Positions 10,402 through 19,398 are shown, counted from the first letter of the stretch. The stretch: DNA of 64,000 nt from Microlunatus sp. Gsoil 973 (GCF_009707365.1 NZ_CP046122.1:3782001-3846000), one strand, 5' to 3'. Made by a program: numbers and translations. Notes: a model not told the origin generated them from the sequence alone.

Positions 10402-11438
10402 GCAGAACCGGCGATGGCCAGCTCCGCGCCTTGCTGGTCGAGGACCTGTCGACTCAGCGCGTCCGCCTGGTCTCGGCGCTCCAGGCGGATGGGGACATCG
10501 CCGTCGACTGCCTGTCGACCTCCGATGACGCGGTTGAGCGAGTCGAGGCCACCCGGCCGGACGTGGTGATCCTCGATCTGAGTTCCACAGACGGCCATCC
10601 GACACACACGATCGAGCAGATCATGGCGCACATCCCCACGCCCATCCTGGTGCTGTCGACCCGCATCCATGATCGCCAATCCCCGTCAGCTGTCGATGCG
10701 CTCGTTGCCGGGGCACTCGATGCGCTGCCCCGACCCGATCAGTGGTCCGCCGAACTCGGCGTCGAACTCCGCAGGGCGGTCCGGCAGCTCAGCAAAGTGC
10801 CGGTGATCCGTCACCCCCGTGGCAACCGAGGCTCCGCGCCCCGACGGCCAGGGGTGCGGACGCCGGCGGAGCAGCCGGTCATCGCCGTGGCCGCCTCGAC
10901 CGGGGGACCGAGCGCGCTGGCCACCTTGCTTCCCGGCTTGGCCGGGCTCAACGCACCGGTCCTGGTCGTCCAGCATCTGCACCCGGACTTCACCCGCGGC
11001 CTGGTCGAATGGATGTCCCGCGTGTCCGCTCTACCAGTTCGGACCGCGGTCCATCAGGAGCTCGCCCGACCGGGACAGGTCTACTTCGCGCCGGGAGGCA
11101 GGCATCTGCGGTACGCGCCGAGCGGCCGGCTCCAGCTGTCGGAGAGTCCCAAGACGGCCCACACGCCTTCTGCCGACGAACTGTTCGTATCCATCGCGGA
11201 AAGCGCCGGGCGGTCGGCGATCGGTGTGCTCCTGACCGGCATGGGCGAGGACGGAGCCCTCGGGCTGTTGGAGATACGCCGGCGCGGAGGCCGCACGCTG
11301 GCTCAGGACGAGGCCAGCTCGACGGTCTTCGGTATGCCCAGAGCGGCCGCCCGCTTGGGCGCGGTCAGCGAACTGCTGCCGATCGAGAAAATGGCCGACG
11401 CGATCCAGCGAGCGGTTCGGGAGCTGACCCTGACGTGA
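10398..11438 (+). CDS. cheB: Chemoreceptor glutamate methylesterase CheB (WspF-like)
   Basis: A 346-residue response regulator/methylesterase that removes receptor methyl groups when phosphorylated. The N-terminal receiver carries Asp60 in VVILDLSSTDG. The catalytic domain shows Ser167 in AVAASTGGPS, a His in VVQHLHPDF and an Asp in LLTGMGEDGA, so the Ser-His-Asp triad is complete. In Wsp systems, CheB (WspF) resets the receptor and its loss locks the diguanylate cyclase on; whether that holds here is inference. The start overlaps the cheA stop, and the final TGA shares bases with the GTG of cheR. Confidence 0.92.
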   Translation: MSRTGDGQLRALLVEDLSTQRVRLVSALQADGDIAVDCLSTSDDAVERVEATRPDVVILDLSSTDGHPTHTIEQIMAHIPTPILVLSTRIHDRQSPSAVDALVAGALDALPRPDQWSAELGVELRRAVRQLSKVPVIRHPRGNRGSAPRRPGVRTPAEQPVIAVAASTGGPSALATLLPGLAGLNAPVLVVQHLHPDFTRGLVEWMSRVSALPVRTAVHQELARPGQVYFAPGGRHLRYAPSGRLQLSESPKTAHTPSADELFVSIAESAGRSAIGVLLTGMGEDGALGLLEIRRRGGRTLAQDEASSTVFGMPRAAARLGAVSELLPIEKMADAIQRAVRELTLT

Positions 11439-12445
11439 CCCCAGCCAGCCTTGAGAACGTCGTCGCTGTCGTGGCCGAACTGCTCCACGACCGGATCGGG
11501 CTGCGGCCGGACCAGAACCTGCGAGGTCGGCTGCGCCGCGCGATCATCGAGGAGGCCGCGCGACACCGTGATGCGCCCACGGCCTACGCCGACCGGCTGC
11601 TCGCCGACCGGGCAGCTCTCCAAGGTCTGCTGAACGTCGTGACCGTCCAGGAAACGAGCTTCTTCCGTCACCCGGAACAGTTCGAGATCCTGGCCAAGGA
11701 TGTATTACCAACGCTCGCGCCGCCGGTGCGGATGTGGAGCGCGGGCTGCGCCAACGGCCAAGAGGCCTACAGCCTGGCGATGGTTCTGGAGGAGCAACAG
11801 ATCTCCGGCGAGGTCATCGCCACCGACCTGTCGACCACAGCCCTTCGGCGCACTGCCGCCGGCCGGTACACCAAGCGTGAACTCTCAGGCCTCAGTCCCG
11901 AGCGGCTGAGCCGACATTTCAACCAGTACGGCGACACCTGGCACGTCGACGAGCCGATCCGTAACCGCGTCCGGACGCTGCACCATAACCTCATCGACCC
12001 GCTGCCCGCAGAAACACGGTCCTGTCACGTCGTCTTCTGCCGTAACGTTCTCATCTACCTGTCGCCCGAACAGGCAAGACGGTTCCTCGACCGCCTCGTT
12101 GATGCGCTGCCCGCGTCGCTGACCCTCTTCGTCGGCACATCGGAGACCATTTGGCAGGTCTCTGATCGCTTCGAGGCAGTCCAACGGGCCGGCAGTTTCT
12201 TGTACCGACCGAGCGACCGGTCGGTTACCGTCACCCCGACGCCCGCCACACCGACGCCCGCCACACCGACGCCCGCCACACCGACGCCCGCCACACCGCG
12301 TCCTCACCCGAGGCGCAGCCGACCGGGCCACGGCTCATCTCGCAACGAGCCGAGGCCGGGAGCCTTCCCCGGCCTACACCAGCCGCGGCCGACCGGCCGT
12401 CGTCGGCGGCCGCCGGCGAGGCATCCGACCGCGAGACGGACCTGA
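11435..12445 (+). CDS. cheR: Chemoreceptor methyltransferase CheR (WspC-like), C-terminal frame suspect
   Basis: SAM-dependent receptor glutamate methyltransferase. The start is the GTG overlapping the cheB stop; an upstream extension in this frame is only antisense-like noise inside cheB. It shows the CheR N-terminal helices (about 1-65), QETSFFRHPEQFE, the SAM-binding WSAGCANGQEAYSL, TDLSTTAL and VVFCRNVLIYL. The catalytic part ends near SFLYRPSDR (about residue 265). A TPATP repeat linker follows, then a basic Arg/Pro-rich tail unlike any CheR. The overlapping frame instead reads an acidic Ala/Pro linker straight into a TPR (12466-12729). A single added base in or after the repeat would give a 431-residue CheR-TPR protein, the WspC architecture. 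Confidence 0.9.
   Translation: MTPASLENVVAVVAELLHDRIGLRPDQNLRGRLRRAIIEEAARHRDAPTAYADRLLADRAALQGLLNVVTVQETSFFRHPEQFEILAKDVLPTLAPPVRMWSAGCANGQEAYSLAMVLEEQQISGEVIATDLSTTALRRTAAGRYTKRELSGLSPERLSRHFNQYGDTWHVDEPIRNRVRTLHHNLIDPLPAETRSCHVVFCRNVLIYLSPEQARRFLDRLVDALPASLTLFVGTSETIWQVSDRFEAVQRAGSFLYRPSDRSVTVTPTPATPTPATPTPATPTPATPRPHPRRSRPGHGSSRNEPRPGAFPGLHQPRPTGRRRRPPARHPTARRT
12238..12297 (+). repeat. Four perfect tandem copies of a 15-bp unit in cheR
   Basis: The unit GACGCCCGCCACACC is repeated four times with no mismatch. In the cheR frame it encodes TPATP repeats, a flexible proline-rich linker between the methyltransferase and the TPR region. The unit is a multiple of three, so copy-number change would alter linker length without changing frame. 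Confidence 0.95.
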
Positions 12446-12465
12446 CCGCAGCGCAGCTGGAGAGG

Positions 12466-12729
12466 ATGGGCCAGGACGCGATCGCAGCCGGCGAGTACTC
12501 CTCGGCGGTCGTCGCGTTCCGCAAGGCCGCCTATCTCCGCCCACAGGATCCGTTGGCCCAACTGCACCTCGGCCTGGCCCTGGAGGCGATCGGTGACGAA
12601 CGCTCGGCACGGAGAGCGTTCGCCGCGGCACGGAGTCGGTTGCTGGACGAGGCTCCCGATCGGGCCGTCGACGGCATCGAGGGCTACTCGGCAGCGGAGC
12701 TGCTGCGATTCCTTGAGTCCAGAACGTGA
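12466..12729 (+). CDS. TPR module, probably the displaced C-terminus of CheR
   Basis: An 87-residue peptide with TPR-type helices: AIAAGEYSSAVVAFRKAAYL, then DPLAQLHLGLALEAIGDERS and ARRAFAAARSRLL. In WspC and FrzF-type CheR proteins a TPR is fused to the methyltransferase. Here it is in the other frame, 20 bases after the cheR stop. The frame is open far upstream (past 12300) and reads a plausible linker (SSPEAQPTGPRLIS...), which favours one interrupted fusion over two genes. As a separate gene, ATG 12466 has a GGAGAGG directly abutting it, too close for a good ribosome site. The stop overlaps a GTG of the next cheW. Confidence 0.65.
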   Translation: MGQDAIAAGEYSSAVVAFRKAAYLRPQDPLAQLHLGLALEAIGDERSARRAFAAARSRLLDEAPDRAVDGIEGYSAAELLRFLESRT

Positions 12730-12740
12730 CAGGAGAGCGG

Positions 12741-13121
12741 ATGGAGACGATGGTCAGATTCGAGTCGGGCGGCACCGAATACTGTGTCCCGGTGCGTTCG
12801 ACCAGATCGGTCCGTACGGCCGCCGGCATGATCCCGCTGCCGGAGCCGGCGGCCGGCGTGGCGGGTCTCATCCCGGGAGATCCTCCGCTGACCGTCATCT
12901 CTCCACTGGGAGCCCGCGGCCGACACATTCTCGTGATGGACGCGGGCGACAAGGCGTTCGGCCTCTTGGTCGACTCCGTTACCGGGATCTGCCGGATCGC
13001 CGAGGAGGAGATCCGCCCTGCGCCCGAGGGACAGGGCCGGTGGTTGGTGTCCGGAAGCTTCGATGATGACGGCCGCCTGATTCTGGTCGCCGACCCGATC
13101 GAACTGGGAGCACGCCTGTGA
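12741..13121 (+). CDS. cheW: CheW-like coupling protein 2 (WspD-like)
   Basis: A CheW-domain protein of about 126 residues. Recognisable pieces are EYCVPVRSTRSVR, the compact LIPGDPPLTVISPLG (replacing the usual N-L-R-G turn), HILVMDAGDKAFGLLVDSV and GRLILVADPIEL. I chose ATG 12741 because AGGAGAG lies 3 bases upstream; a GTG at 12726 overlapping the TPR stop is an alternative. It overlaps the REC-GGDEF gene by 4 bases. A second CheW placed between cheR and the output regulator matches wspD. Confidence 0.85.
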   Translation: METMVRFESGGTEYCVPVRSTRSVRTAAGMIPLPEPAAGVAGLIPGDPPLTVISPLGARGRHILVMDAGDKAFGLLVDSVTGICRIAEEEIRPAPEGQGRWLVSGSFDDDGRLILVADPIELGARL

Positions 13122-14026
13122 CCCCCGCCAAGGTCCTCATCGCCGATGACTCGCTCACCATCCGCGCCGTTGTCCGCGCTGACCTGGAGAATGAGGGTTA
13201 CCAGATCTCTGAAGCACACGACGGTGTGACCACAGTGCGACAGTGCGAGGAGGACCCGCCCGACGTCGTGCTGCTCGACGTCGAGATGCCTGGTCTGGAC
13301 GGCTATCAGGTCCTCGCGAAGCTCAAGGGAACTCCGGGACTGAAGGACATCCCCATCGTGTTCCTCACCAGCCGCAGCGATATGGACGACGTCGTCGCCG
13401 CACTCCGCGGCGGGGCCCACGACTACCTCAAGAAGCCGTTCCAAACCCCCGAGCTGCTCGCCCGGGTCGCATCGGCCCTCCACGTGAAACGACTCCAGGA
13501 CGAACTCCGGCTCCGCAATGTCGAGCTCGATCGGCAAAGCCGGACCGACCCGCTGACCGGCCTGTACAACCGCCGGCATCTCGATGAGCAGTTGGTGCGA
13601 GTGCACAGCGATGCGGTCCGCCACGACGAAAGACTCTCCCTGTTGCTTCTCGACGTCGACCACTTCAAACGGATCAACGACACGTTCGGCCATCCGTCGG
13701 GGGACGAGGTCCTGCGTACCCTCGCGACCCGGCTCCGTGGCCAGCTGCGCGCTGGAGACATCGCCGGACGATGGGGAGGCGAAGAGTTCCTCATCATTCT
13801 TCCCCGGACCGACCACGACGAAGGTTGTTCGCTCGCCGAGCGCGTCCGCTCGGTCTGCTCGGCCGACCCGATAGTCGCTGACGGCCGAGAGATCACCGTG
13901 ACCGTAAGCGGCGGCCTGGTTACCGGCCCCGGCGACTCAGCCACCGCCGTGGTCCAGCTCGCCGACGATTGCCTCTATGAGGCCAAGATGTCGGGCCGCG
14001 ACAAGATCGCGTCTCGGGTCTCGTGA
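13118..14026 (+). CDS. REC-GGDEF diguanylate cyclase (WspR-like output)
   Basis: A 302-residue response regulator making c-di-GMP from two GTP. The receiver (about 4-120) has Asp54 in VVLLDVEMPGLDG and the Thr/Lys switch residues (FLTSR, LKKPF). A short coiled linker leads to a GGDEF domain (about 140-300) with the active GGEEF signature at 220-224 and substrate motifs DVDHFKRINDTFGH. An inhibitory I-site RAGD (211-214) sits exactly five residues before GGEEF, so product inhibition is expected. It belongs to the che operon, overlapping both neighbours by 4 bases; phosphorylation by the CheA-REC kinase is inferred from context and the WspR precedent. Confidence 0.94.
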   Translation: MTPAKVLIADDSLTIRAVVRADLENEGYQISEAHDGVTTVRQCEEDPPDVVLLDVEMPGLDGYQVLAKLKGTPGLKDIPIVFLTSRSDMDDVVAALRGGAHDYLKKPFQTPELLARVASALHVKRLQDELRLRNVELDRQSRTDPLTGLYNRRHLDEQLVRVHSDAVRHDERLSLLLLDVDHFKRINDTFGHPSGDEVLRTLATRLRGQLRAGDIAGRWGGEEFLIILPRTDHDEGCSLAERVRSVCSADPIVADGREITVTVSGGLVTGPGDSATAVVQLADDCLYEAKMSGRDKIASRVS

Positions 14027-14679
14027 GTCCGATGACCGAAAGCATTCTGCTCTGGTTCGCGTTCGCCGCCGGCTGGGCAGTCATCGCCGCCGCGAATCTC
14101 TCGGAGAATCCCGCCGGTCCGCCCGTGCGCATCACACGCTGGGGGGCCGCCCTGTGGCTCATCGTCGCCATCCCCTCGGTCGCGCAGTTTGCGCAGCCGC
14201 GGCTTCTCGCGCTCGGAATGCGCAACGGCGACATCCTCCACCACGGCCAATGGTGGCGAATAGTCACTGCGAACCTGCTCCAGGACGGTGGTGCTGCCGG
14301 TGCGGTCAGCAACCTCACCACATTGGCCGTCACGCTCCTGATCGTCGGGCGTGCGGTGTCAGCTCGTGACGCCATATCGGTCTTCGTCCTGGGCGGCATC
14401 GGCAGCATGCTGCTTCAGCTCCACCATCCGGGCGCTGGGAACTCGATGGCAACGCTCGCTCTGCTGGCGGGAACCGTCGCCATCGTCGTCGTGCGACGCA
14501 AGCCCAGCCCGGCTCAAATCATCGGATCGACAGTCGTCGTGACTATCGCGGTTGTGCTGACCGTCGTCGCCAACGAGCATGGACCAGCCATCATGCTGGG
14601 GCTGATCCTCGGTGTTGCGATCCAGGCGACGGCGATGCTACGGCGCCGGTTCGTCGGTGGTGAGGCACCGACCGGCTAG
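14023..14679 (+). CDS. Rhomboid-like polytopic membrane protein
   Basis: About 218 residues with six or so hydrophobic helices. It starts at the GTG overlapping the diguanylate cyclase stop (ATG 14032 is an alternative). The first-loop pattern GQWWRIVTANLL, a GNSMATLALLAG segment aligned with the rhomboid GxSG serine helix, and a late EHGPAIMLGLILG helix resemble rhomboid proteases. However the serine motif reads GNSM rather than GxSG, and the histidine is displaced from its usual place just before the LGG motif. It may be an inactive rhomboid-like protein. Its co-location at the end of the che operon suggests a partner role, not part of any Wsp system I know. Confidence 0.6.
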   Translation: MSPMTESILLWFAFAAGWAVIAAANLSENPAGPPVRITRWGAALWLIVAIPSVAQFAQPRLLALGMRNGDILHHGQWWRIVTANLLQDGGAAGAVSNLTTLAVTLLIVGRAVSARDAISVFVLGGIGSMLLQLHHPGAGNSMATLALLAGTVAIVVVRRKPSPAQIIGSTVVVTIAVVLTVVANEHGPAIMLGLILGVAIQATAMLRRRFVGGEAPTG

Positions 14680-14834
14680 CGGGAACGTCGAGGGTTCGCC
14701 CGAACGACCGGCTCCGGCGATGGTCCCGCCGGGTCGTACGGCAGCCTCAGTGGGTTGCTCTAGTCTTGCCGATCAGCAGTACGTGTATCGCACGCAGTTG
14801 CTTGCACCCCCGGACCCCTACAACGGGAGACCAC

Positions 14835-15128
14835 ATGCCGATCACCGCCATACTCGACGTGCACTTCGCTGCCGACCACTCGGTCGACGGCCCGGCGATG
14901 TTCATCCAGATGCTCAAGGACACGCGGAACTTCGCGGGTTGCATGCATGTCGACCTACTCGCAGACATCGCCGACCCGGAGCATTACGTCGCCTATGAAC
15001 TCTGGGAGTCCAACGAGCACGATCTCGCCTACCGCGCGTGGCGGCGGGGCGAAGGGGCGACCAATCTCCGTGACTACCTGGACCGTGATCTTGTACTCAC
15101 GAAGTTCGAGACCGTCGTGGAGTCATAG
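14835..15128 (+). CDS. Antibiotic-biosynthesis-monooxygenase-fold small protein
   Basis: A 97-residue protein with the ABM dimeric alpha-beta barrel pattern: an initial strand (ITAILDVHF), a helix, CMHVDLLADIADPEHYVAYELW and EHDLAYRAWRRGEGATNLRDYL. Family members include quinol monooxygenases and small heme- or flavin-free oxygenases, but many have no known function. ATG 14835 is preceded by GGGAGA. It stands alone between the che operon and the convergent glycolate operon, with its own gap of about 155 bases upstream. Confidence 0.75.
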   Translation: MPITAILDVHFAADHSVDGPAMFIQMLKDTRNFAGCMHVDLLADIADPEHYVAYELWESNEHDLAYRAWRRGEGATNLRDYLDRDLVLTKFETVVES

Positions 15129-15325
15129 CTTCTTGGGTGAACCGGGTCCGGCGGTCGATCGAGGGCTCAACCATCCCGATCACCTCCGTGCTCCGCAGGC
15201 TGCGGCGCCGCGCGCGAGGATCCTCCGACGCGTAGCGGCCGTCGGTCGACTTCCCTGCCGTGCCGTGGGCAGGTCACACCTTCTGATTCACTCCTGTCCC
15301 TCGGACTGCAGCGCCAGGCGATCGA

Positions 15326-16771
15326 TCACAACGAAGCAGCAACGACGCGTTCATCGTCGATCTCAGAGGCTCCGGGAGGTTCGAACGGGCCGCCAGCGGC
15401 CGTTCTGACCGCAGCGGCCACCGCCGTGTGCACGTCGGCGTGGAACACACTCGGTGTGATGTACGCGGCGTTCAACTCCTCGTCCTTGACCACACCGGCC
15501 AAGGCGTGGGCGGCAGCCACCAGCATCGGCGTGGTGACCTCCTTGGACTGGGCATCCAGGAGGCCCCGGAACACGCCGGGGAAGGCGAGCACGTTGTTGA
15601 TCTGGTTCGGATAGTCCGACCGCCCCGTCGCCACCACAGTCGCATACCGGAGCGCCTCCGCCGGATCCACCTCCGGATCAGGATTCGCCAGAGCGAACAC
15701 GATCGACCGATCGGCCATCTTGGCAACATCATCACCCGTGATCACATTCGGCGCCGAGACGCCGATGAAGACGTCCGCGCCGACGATCGCTTCGTGGATG
15801 GTGCCATCCAGGCCGACCAGATTCGTGTGCTCCGCGATCCACCGCAGCTCACCCACGATTCCCTCGCGGCTCGCATGCACGACCCCGTCGATGTCGGTCA
15901 CAACAAGGTCTTGTGCGCCCGCGGCGAGCAGAAGCTTGATGATCGCCGTTCCCGCCGCCCCCGCACCCGACATCACGATCCGTACGTCGTCGATCTGCTT
16001 GTCGACGACCCGTAGGGCGTTGATCAGTGCGGCCAGGACGACGATCGCCGTCCCGTGTTGATCGTCGTGGAACACCGGGATGTCGAGTTCCTCGCGCAGT
16101 CTGGCTTCGATCTCGAAGCAGCGCGGTGCAGCGATGTCCTCCAGGTTGATGCCTGCGAAGCCCGGGGCGACAGATCGCACGACGCAGATGATCTCCTCGG
16201 TGTCCTGCGTGTCCAGGCACAGCGGCCAGGCGTCGATCCCACCGAACCGTTTGAAGAGCGCTGCCTTGCCCTCCATCACCGGCAGGGCGGCATAGGGACC
16301 GACGTTGCCGAGGCCGAGGACCGCTGACCCATCGGAGATCACAGCAACGCTGTTCCGCTTGATCGTCAACCGCCGCGCATCGTCCGGATTCGCTGCCAGC
16401 GCAGTCGAAACCCGCGCGACACCAGGCGTGTAGACCAGCGAGAGATCATCGCGGTTGCGGATCGGCCGCTTGCCGTCCATCGTGATCTTGCCGCCGATGT
16501 GGGCAAGAAACACCCGGTCGGAGACCTTGCCGATCACCACCCCGGTGACTGCCTGCATCACAGTGACCAGTTCGTCGGCATGCGTCGTGTCCCTGGCCGC
16601 CACCGTTACGTCGATCTGTAGCCGCTGATGCCCCGACGCTGTCACGTCGAGCGCGGTGATGCTGCCGCCGGCCTGCTCGACAGCGGTGGTCAGTGCCGAC
16701 ACCGAAGATCCCCCCGCGGGCACCTCGAGGCGGACCGTGATCGAATTCGATACGGACGGAGCGGTGCTCAT
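15326..16771 (-). CDS. NAD(P)-dependent malic enzyme with N-terminal ACT-like domain
   Basis: A 481-residue oxidative decarboxylase, malate to pyruvate and CO2. Residues 1-80 resemble a regulatory ACT domain ([20 protein letters not shown]). The catalytic part has [62 protein letters not shown] (metal and malate ligands) and the Rossmann GAGAAGTAI. It is the last gene of a four-gene operon with glycolate oxidase and overlaps glcF by 4 bases. Glycolate to glyoxylate, condensation to malate elsewhere, then malate to pyruvate would form a route for growth on two-carbon acids; this link is inferred from the operon. Confidence 0.93.
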   Translation of the reverse strand: MSTAPSVSNSITVRLEVPAGGSSVSALTTAVEQAGGSITALDVTASGHQRLQIDVTVAARDTTHADELVTVMQAVTGVVIGKVSDRVFLAHIGGKITMDGKRPIRNRDDLSLVYTPGVARVSTALAANPDDARRLTIKRNSVAVISDGSAVLGLGNVGPYAALPVMEGKAALFKRFGGIDAWPLCLDTQDTEEIICVVRSVAPGFAGINLEDIAAPRCFEIEARLREELDIPVFHDDQHGTAIVVLAALINALRVVDKQIDDVRIVMSGAGAAGTAIIKLLLAAGAQDLVVTDIDGVVHASREGIVGELRWIAEHTNLVGLDGTIHEAIVGADVFIGVSAPNVITGDDVAKMADRSIVFALANPDPEVDPAEALRYATVVATGRSDYPNQINNVLAFPGVFRGLLDAQSKEVTTPMLVAAAHALAGVVKDEELNAAYITPSVFHADVHTAVAAAVRTAAGGPFEPPGASEIDDERVVAASL

Positions 16772-18141
16772 TGCCCAGCACCCTTCTTCGGCGGGTCCAT
16801 CGGCGGTTGCACACCCCGGATGGAGAAATCGATGAGCTGGATCGGGTGGTAGAGCGGAACGGCATCATCCCGCTCGGCCAGGTAGCGGCGCACCTGCAGC
16901 AGGCAGCCGGCGTTGCCGGTCGCGATCAGGTCGGGTTCGGTCGTGATGATGTTGGCGACCTTCCGACGGCCGAGCTTCTCGGCCGGCTCGGGGTTGGTCA
17001 AGTTGTACGTTCCGGCCGATCCGCAGCAGATCTCCGACTCCGGAATGTCGCGTACCGTCAGTCCCGGGATCGTTCCCAGCGCCGCCCTCGGCTGGGTCCG
17101 GATCTGCTGCCCGTGCGCCAGGTGGCAGGCGTCGTGGTAGGCGACCGTAGCCTTGATCGGGTGCCGGTCGGCGACCGGGCCGAGTTCGTCCACCAGTTCG
17201 GAGATGTCGCGACACTTGGCCGAGAAGACGGAGGCTCGCTCGGCGTAGGCCGGGTCGTCACGAAGCAGGTGGCCGTACTGCTTGATATTGGCCCCGCAGC
17301 CGGCGACGTTGGTGACGATGGCATCCAGGCCGAGCGGCTCGAAGGCGTCGATCAGCTTCCTGGCCTGGTCCAACGCCACCTCCTCGCGTCCGACGTGCTC
17401 CGACAAGGCGCCGCAGCATCCCTGCGCGGCGGGTGCGAAGACGTCACAGCCGTCGGCGACCAGGACACGGACCGTCGCCTCGTTCACGTCGTGGAAGAAG
17501 ACCTGCTGTGCGCATCCGGTGACGATCCCCACGCGTCGCCGGGGTTGACCGATCGCGGAAGAGCGCTCGGGCAGACGGGCCGTGATGTCCCCGACCCGCA
17601 CCGGAGGCAGGAGCGCCTCCATCGCCTGCAACTTCTTCGGCAGCCGGGCCAGCAGCCCACCTCGGGCAAGGACCGGGCGCAGTGTGCGCTGATACACCGC
17701 CCCGGCGATGGCGGCCACCCGAAGACGTTCGGGATGCGGGAACAGGGCGAAGATCATCGCCCGCCAGATCCGGTCACCGAACCCGCGGCGGTAGTTGCGC
17801 TCGATCTGCGGCCGGACCTCAGTGATCAACTTGTCATACTGCACACCGCTGGGACAGGCAGTCGTGCAGGCCAGACAGCCCAGACAGTTGTCGAACGACT
17901 GGACGAACGCGTCGTCGAGCTCGACCGTACCCTCGTTCCCGGCCTTCATCAGGTAGATCCGCCCCCGCGGGGAGTCGACCTCGTTGCCCCACAGCTGGTA
18001 GGTAGGACAGGAGGACAGGCAGAATCCGCAATGCACGCAATCGGAGATCAACTCCTCCTGTGGCGGGTGATGATCATCGAAGACGGCACGCGGCCGGTCG
18101 AGGATCGATTCGCTGACGAACACATCGGACGGTCGGCTCAT
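16768..18141 (-). CDS. glcF: Glycolate oxidase iron-sulfur subunit
   Basis: A 457-residue membrane-associated electron-transfer subunit. Two 4Fe-4S ferredoxin motifs, CVHCGFCLSSCP and CLGCLACTTACP, occupy about residues 35-100. Two CCG-type cysteine-rich domains follow (GCCGALSEHVG, VAGCGANIKQYG, ESEICCGSAGTYNL, ATGNAGCLLQV). This is the canonical GlcF layout and usual length. It receives electrons from the GlcD/GlcE flavoproteins. The gap to glcE is 42 bases. Confidence 0.95.
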   Translation of the reverse strand: MSRPSDVFVSESILDRPRAVFDDHHPPQEELISDCVHCGFCLSSCPTYQLWGNEVDSPRGRIYLMKAGNEGTVELDDAFVQSFDNCLGCLACTTACPSGVQYDKLITEVRPQIERNYRRGFGDRIWRAMIFALFPHPERLRVAAIAGAVYQRTLRPVLARGGLLARLPKKLQAMEALLPPVRVGDITARLPERSSAIGQPRRRVGIVTGCAQQVFFHDVNEATVRVLVADGCDVFAPAAQGCCGALSEHVGREEVALDQARKLIDAFEPLGLDAIVTNVAGCGANIKQYGHLLRDDPAYAERASVFSAKCRDISELVDELGPVADRHPIKATVAYHDACHLAHGQQIRTQPRAALGTIPGLTVRDIPESEICCGSAGTYNLTNPEPAEKLGRRKVANIITTEPDLIATGNAGCLLQVRRYLAERDDAVPLYHPIQLIDFSIRGVQPPMDPPKKGAGQ

Positions 18142-18183
18142 CGCGGGTCCCTCCAGGGCATCGACATGGTTGGTCTCGTCGGC

Positions 18184-19398
18184 TCAGAACCAGGGGGTGA
18201 AGCGGCCGGGGGCCAGCCGATGATCGGGATCGAAACGGTCTTTGACGGCCCGTTGCAAGGCGGCGGTCTGCGGTGGCTGCGGCATCGGCGCGGAGGTCCC
18301 GCGTACGCGATCAAGCTCAGCATCGCGATCGCGCAGCGCGACGGTCCCGTCCAGCCGCTGCACGGCTGTCCCCAGTTCGTCGATCAGTGCCGCTTGTCCT
18401 GCGATCGGGCCGGACAGCCGGACAGTGTGCAGGCCGAGTCCGGTACTGCTGATCAAGAAGGCGGTCAATTCGTGGCGGGCAGCCAGCCCCTCAAGCGTCT
18501 GGCTGATCAACGGAAACTGATCGGGAAGCACGCCGATCCGGACGGTCGATGGTCCGGGGCGCCCTTCGGCGAGCACTGCGCCTCCTCGGTCGGGTGACGG
18601 GCTTCCGGACACGATGTCCAGGTCGTCGACCCCAACCTCTCGCAGTGCTGCTACGACGTGTGCGGTGGCGCTTTCGATCGTCCGTCCTGTTCCGTCAAGC
18701 CGGACCAGCAGGGTTCCGGCATGGGAGGGAGTACCGTGCCATTCGACGGCGCTCGGTTCGACGCCGGATCCGATCACCGCGGCAGTCGCCCTGGTGGCGC
18801 CAGTCGGGCGCAGCGCGCAGCTGATCGTACGACTCGCCGCGGGGAGTGGACTCAGCCGGAGCACGACCTCGCCGACCAGCGCCAGTGTCCCCAGTGAGCC
18901 GTACATCAGCTTCGTGAGGTCGTAGCCCGCGACGTTCTTGATCACGTGGCCACCGGCGCGGGCGATCGTGCCGTCGGCCAGTACCAGGGTGCAGCCGATC
19001 GCGAGGTCTCGCAGCGTGCCGTGCCGCAGTCGGCATGGACCGGCGTCACCCGAGACGAGCAAGCCGCCGATCGTCGCCCCGGCCGTCTCGGTGGGCGGGT
19101 CGATGGCCAGCCATTGCCCGTGTTCGGCCAGGATCGGTTGCAGCACAGCCAGCGACATGCCGGCCTGCACAGCAACTGTCATGTCGCCGGGCCGGTAGTC
19201 GATGAGCCGATCGAGCCGGCCGGTGTTGATCTTGAGATCCGGCGCGACCACCCGACCGCCCCAGCCGAGTTTGCTGCCGGCGCCGCTGATCAATACCGAC
19301 GCCCGCTCGGCTGCACTGTCACGCATCAGGGCGGCCGCGGCTTCGACGTCAGCCGGGCGCTGCTGATCATCGATGACGGCGACCGGGCCGACAGTCAT
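18184..19398 (-). CDS. glcE: Glycolate oxidase FAD-binding subunit
   Basis: A 404-residue PCMH-type FAD protein. The FAD motifs are ISGAGSKLGWGG (about 39-50), DMTVAVQAGMSLAVLQ, TIGGLLVSGDAGPCRLRHG and HVIKNVAGYDLTKLMYGSLG. It is shorter than GlcD and lacks the full FAD-oxidase C-domain, as expected for GlcE. Its ATG overlaps the glcD stop by one base. Confidence 0.94.
   Translation of the reverse strand: MTVGPVAVIDDQQRPADVEAAAALMRDSAAERASVLISGAGSKLGWGGRVVAPDLKINTGRLDRLIDYRPGDMTVAVQAGMSLAVLQPILAEHGQWLAIDPPTETAGATIGGLLVSGDAGPCRLRHGTLRDLAIGCTLVLADGTIARAGGHVIKNVAGYDLTKLMYGSLGTLALVGEVVLRLSPLPAASRTISCALRPTGATRATAAVIGSGVEPSAVEWHGTPSHAGTLLVRLDGTGRTIESATAHVVAALREVGVDDLDIVSGSPSPDRGGAVLAEGRPGPSTVRIGVLPDQFPLISQTLEGLAARHELTAFLISSTGLGLHTVRLSGPIAGQAALIDELGTAVQRLDGTVALRDRDAELDRVRGTSAPMPQPPQTAALQRAVKDRFDPDHRLAPGRFTPWF

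Noticed and set aside
10742-11434. An N-terminal extension of CheR by 231 residues
   Set aside because: It lies wholly inside cheB in another frame and is Arg/Pro/Gly rich. The GTG overlapping the cheB stop is the natural start.
12374-13816. A 480-residue minus-strand frame across cheW2 and the diguanylate cyclase
   Set aside because: It is antisense to clear CheW and REC-GGDEF genes, with repetitive low-complexity translation.
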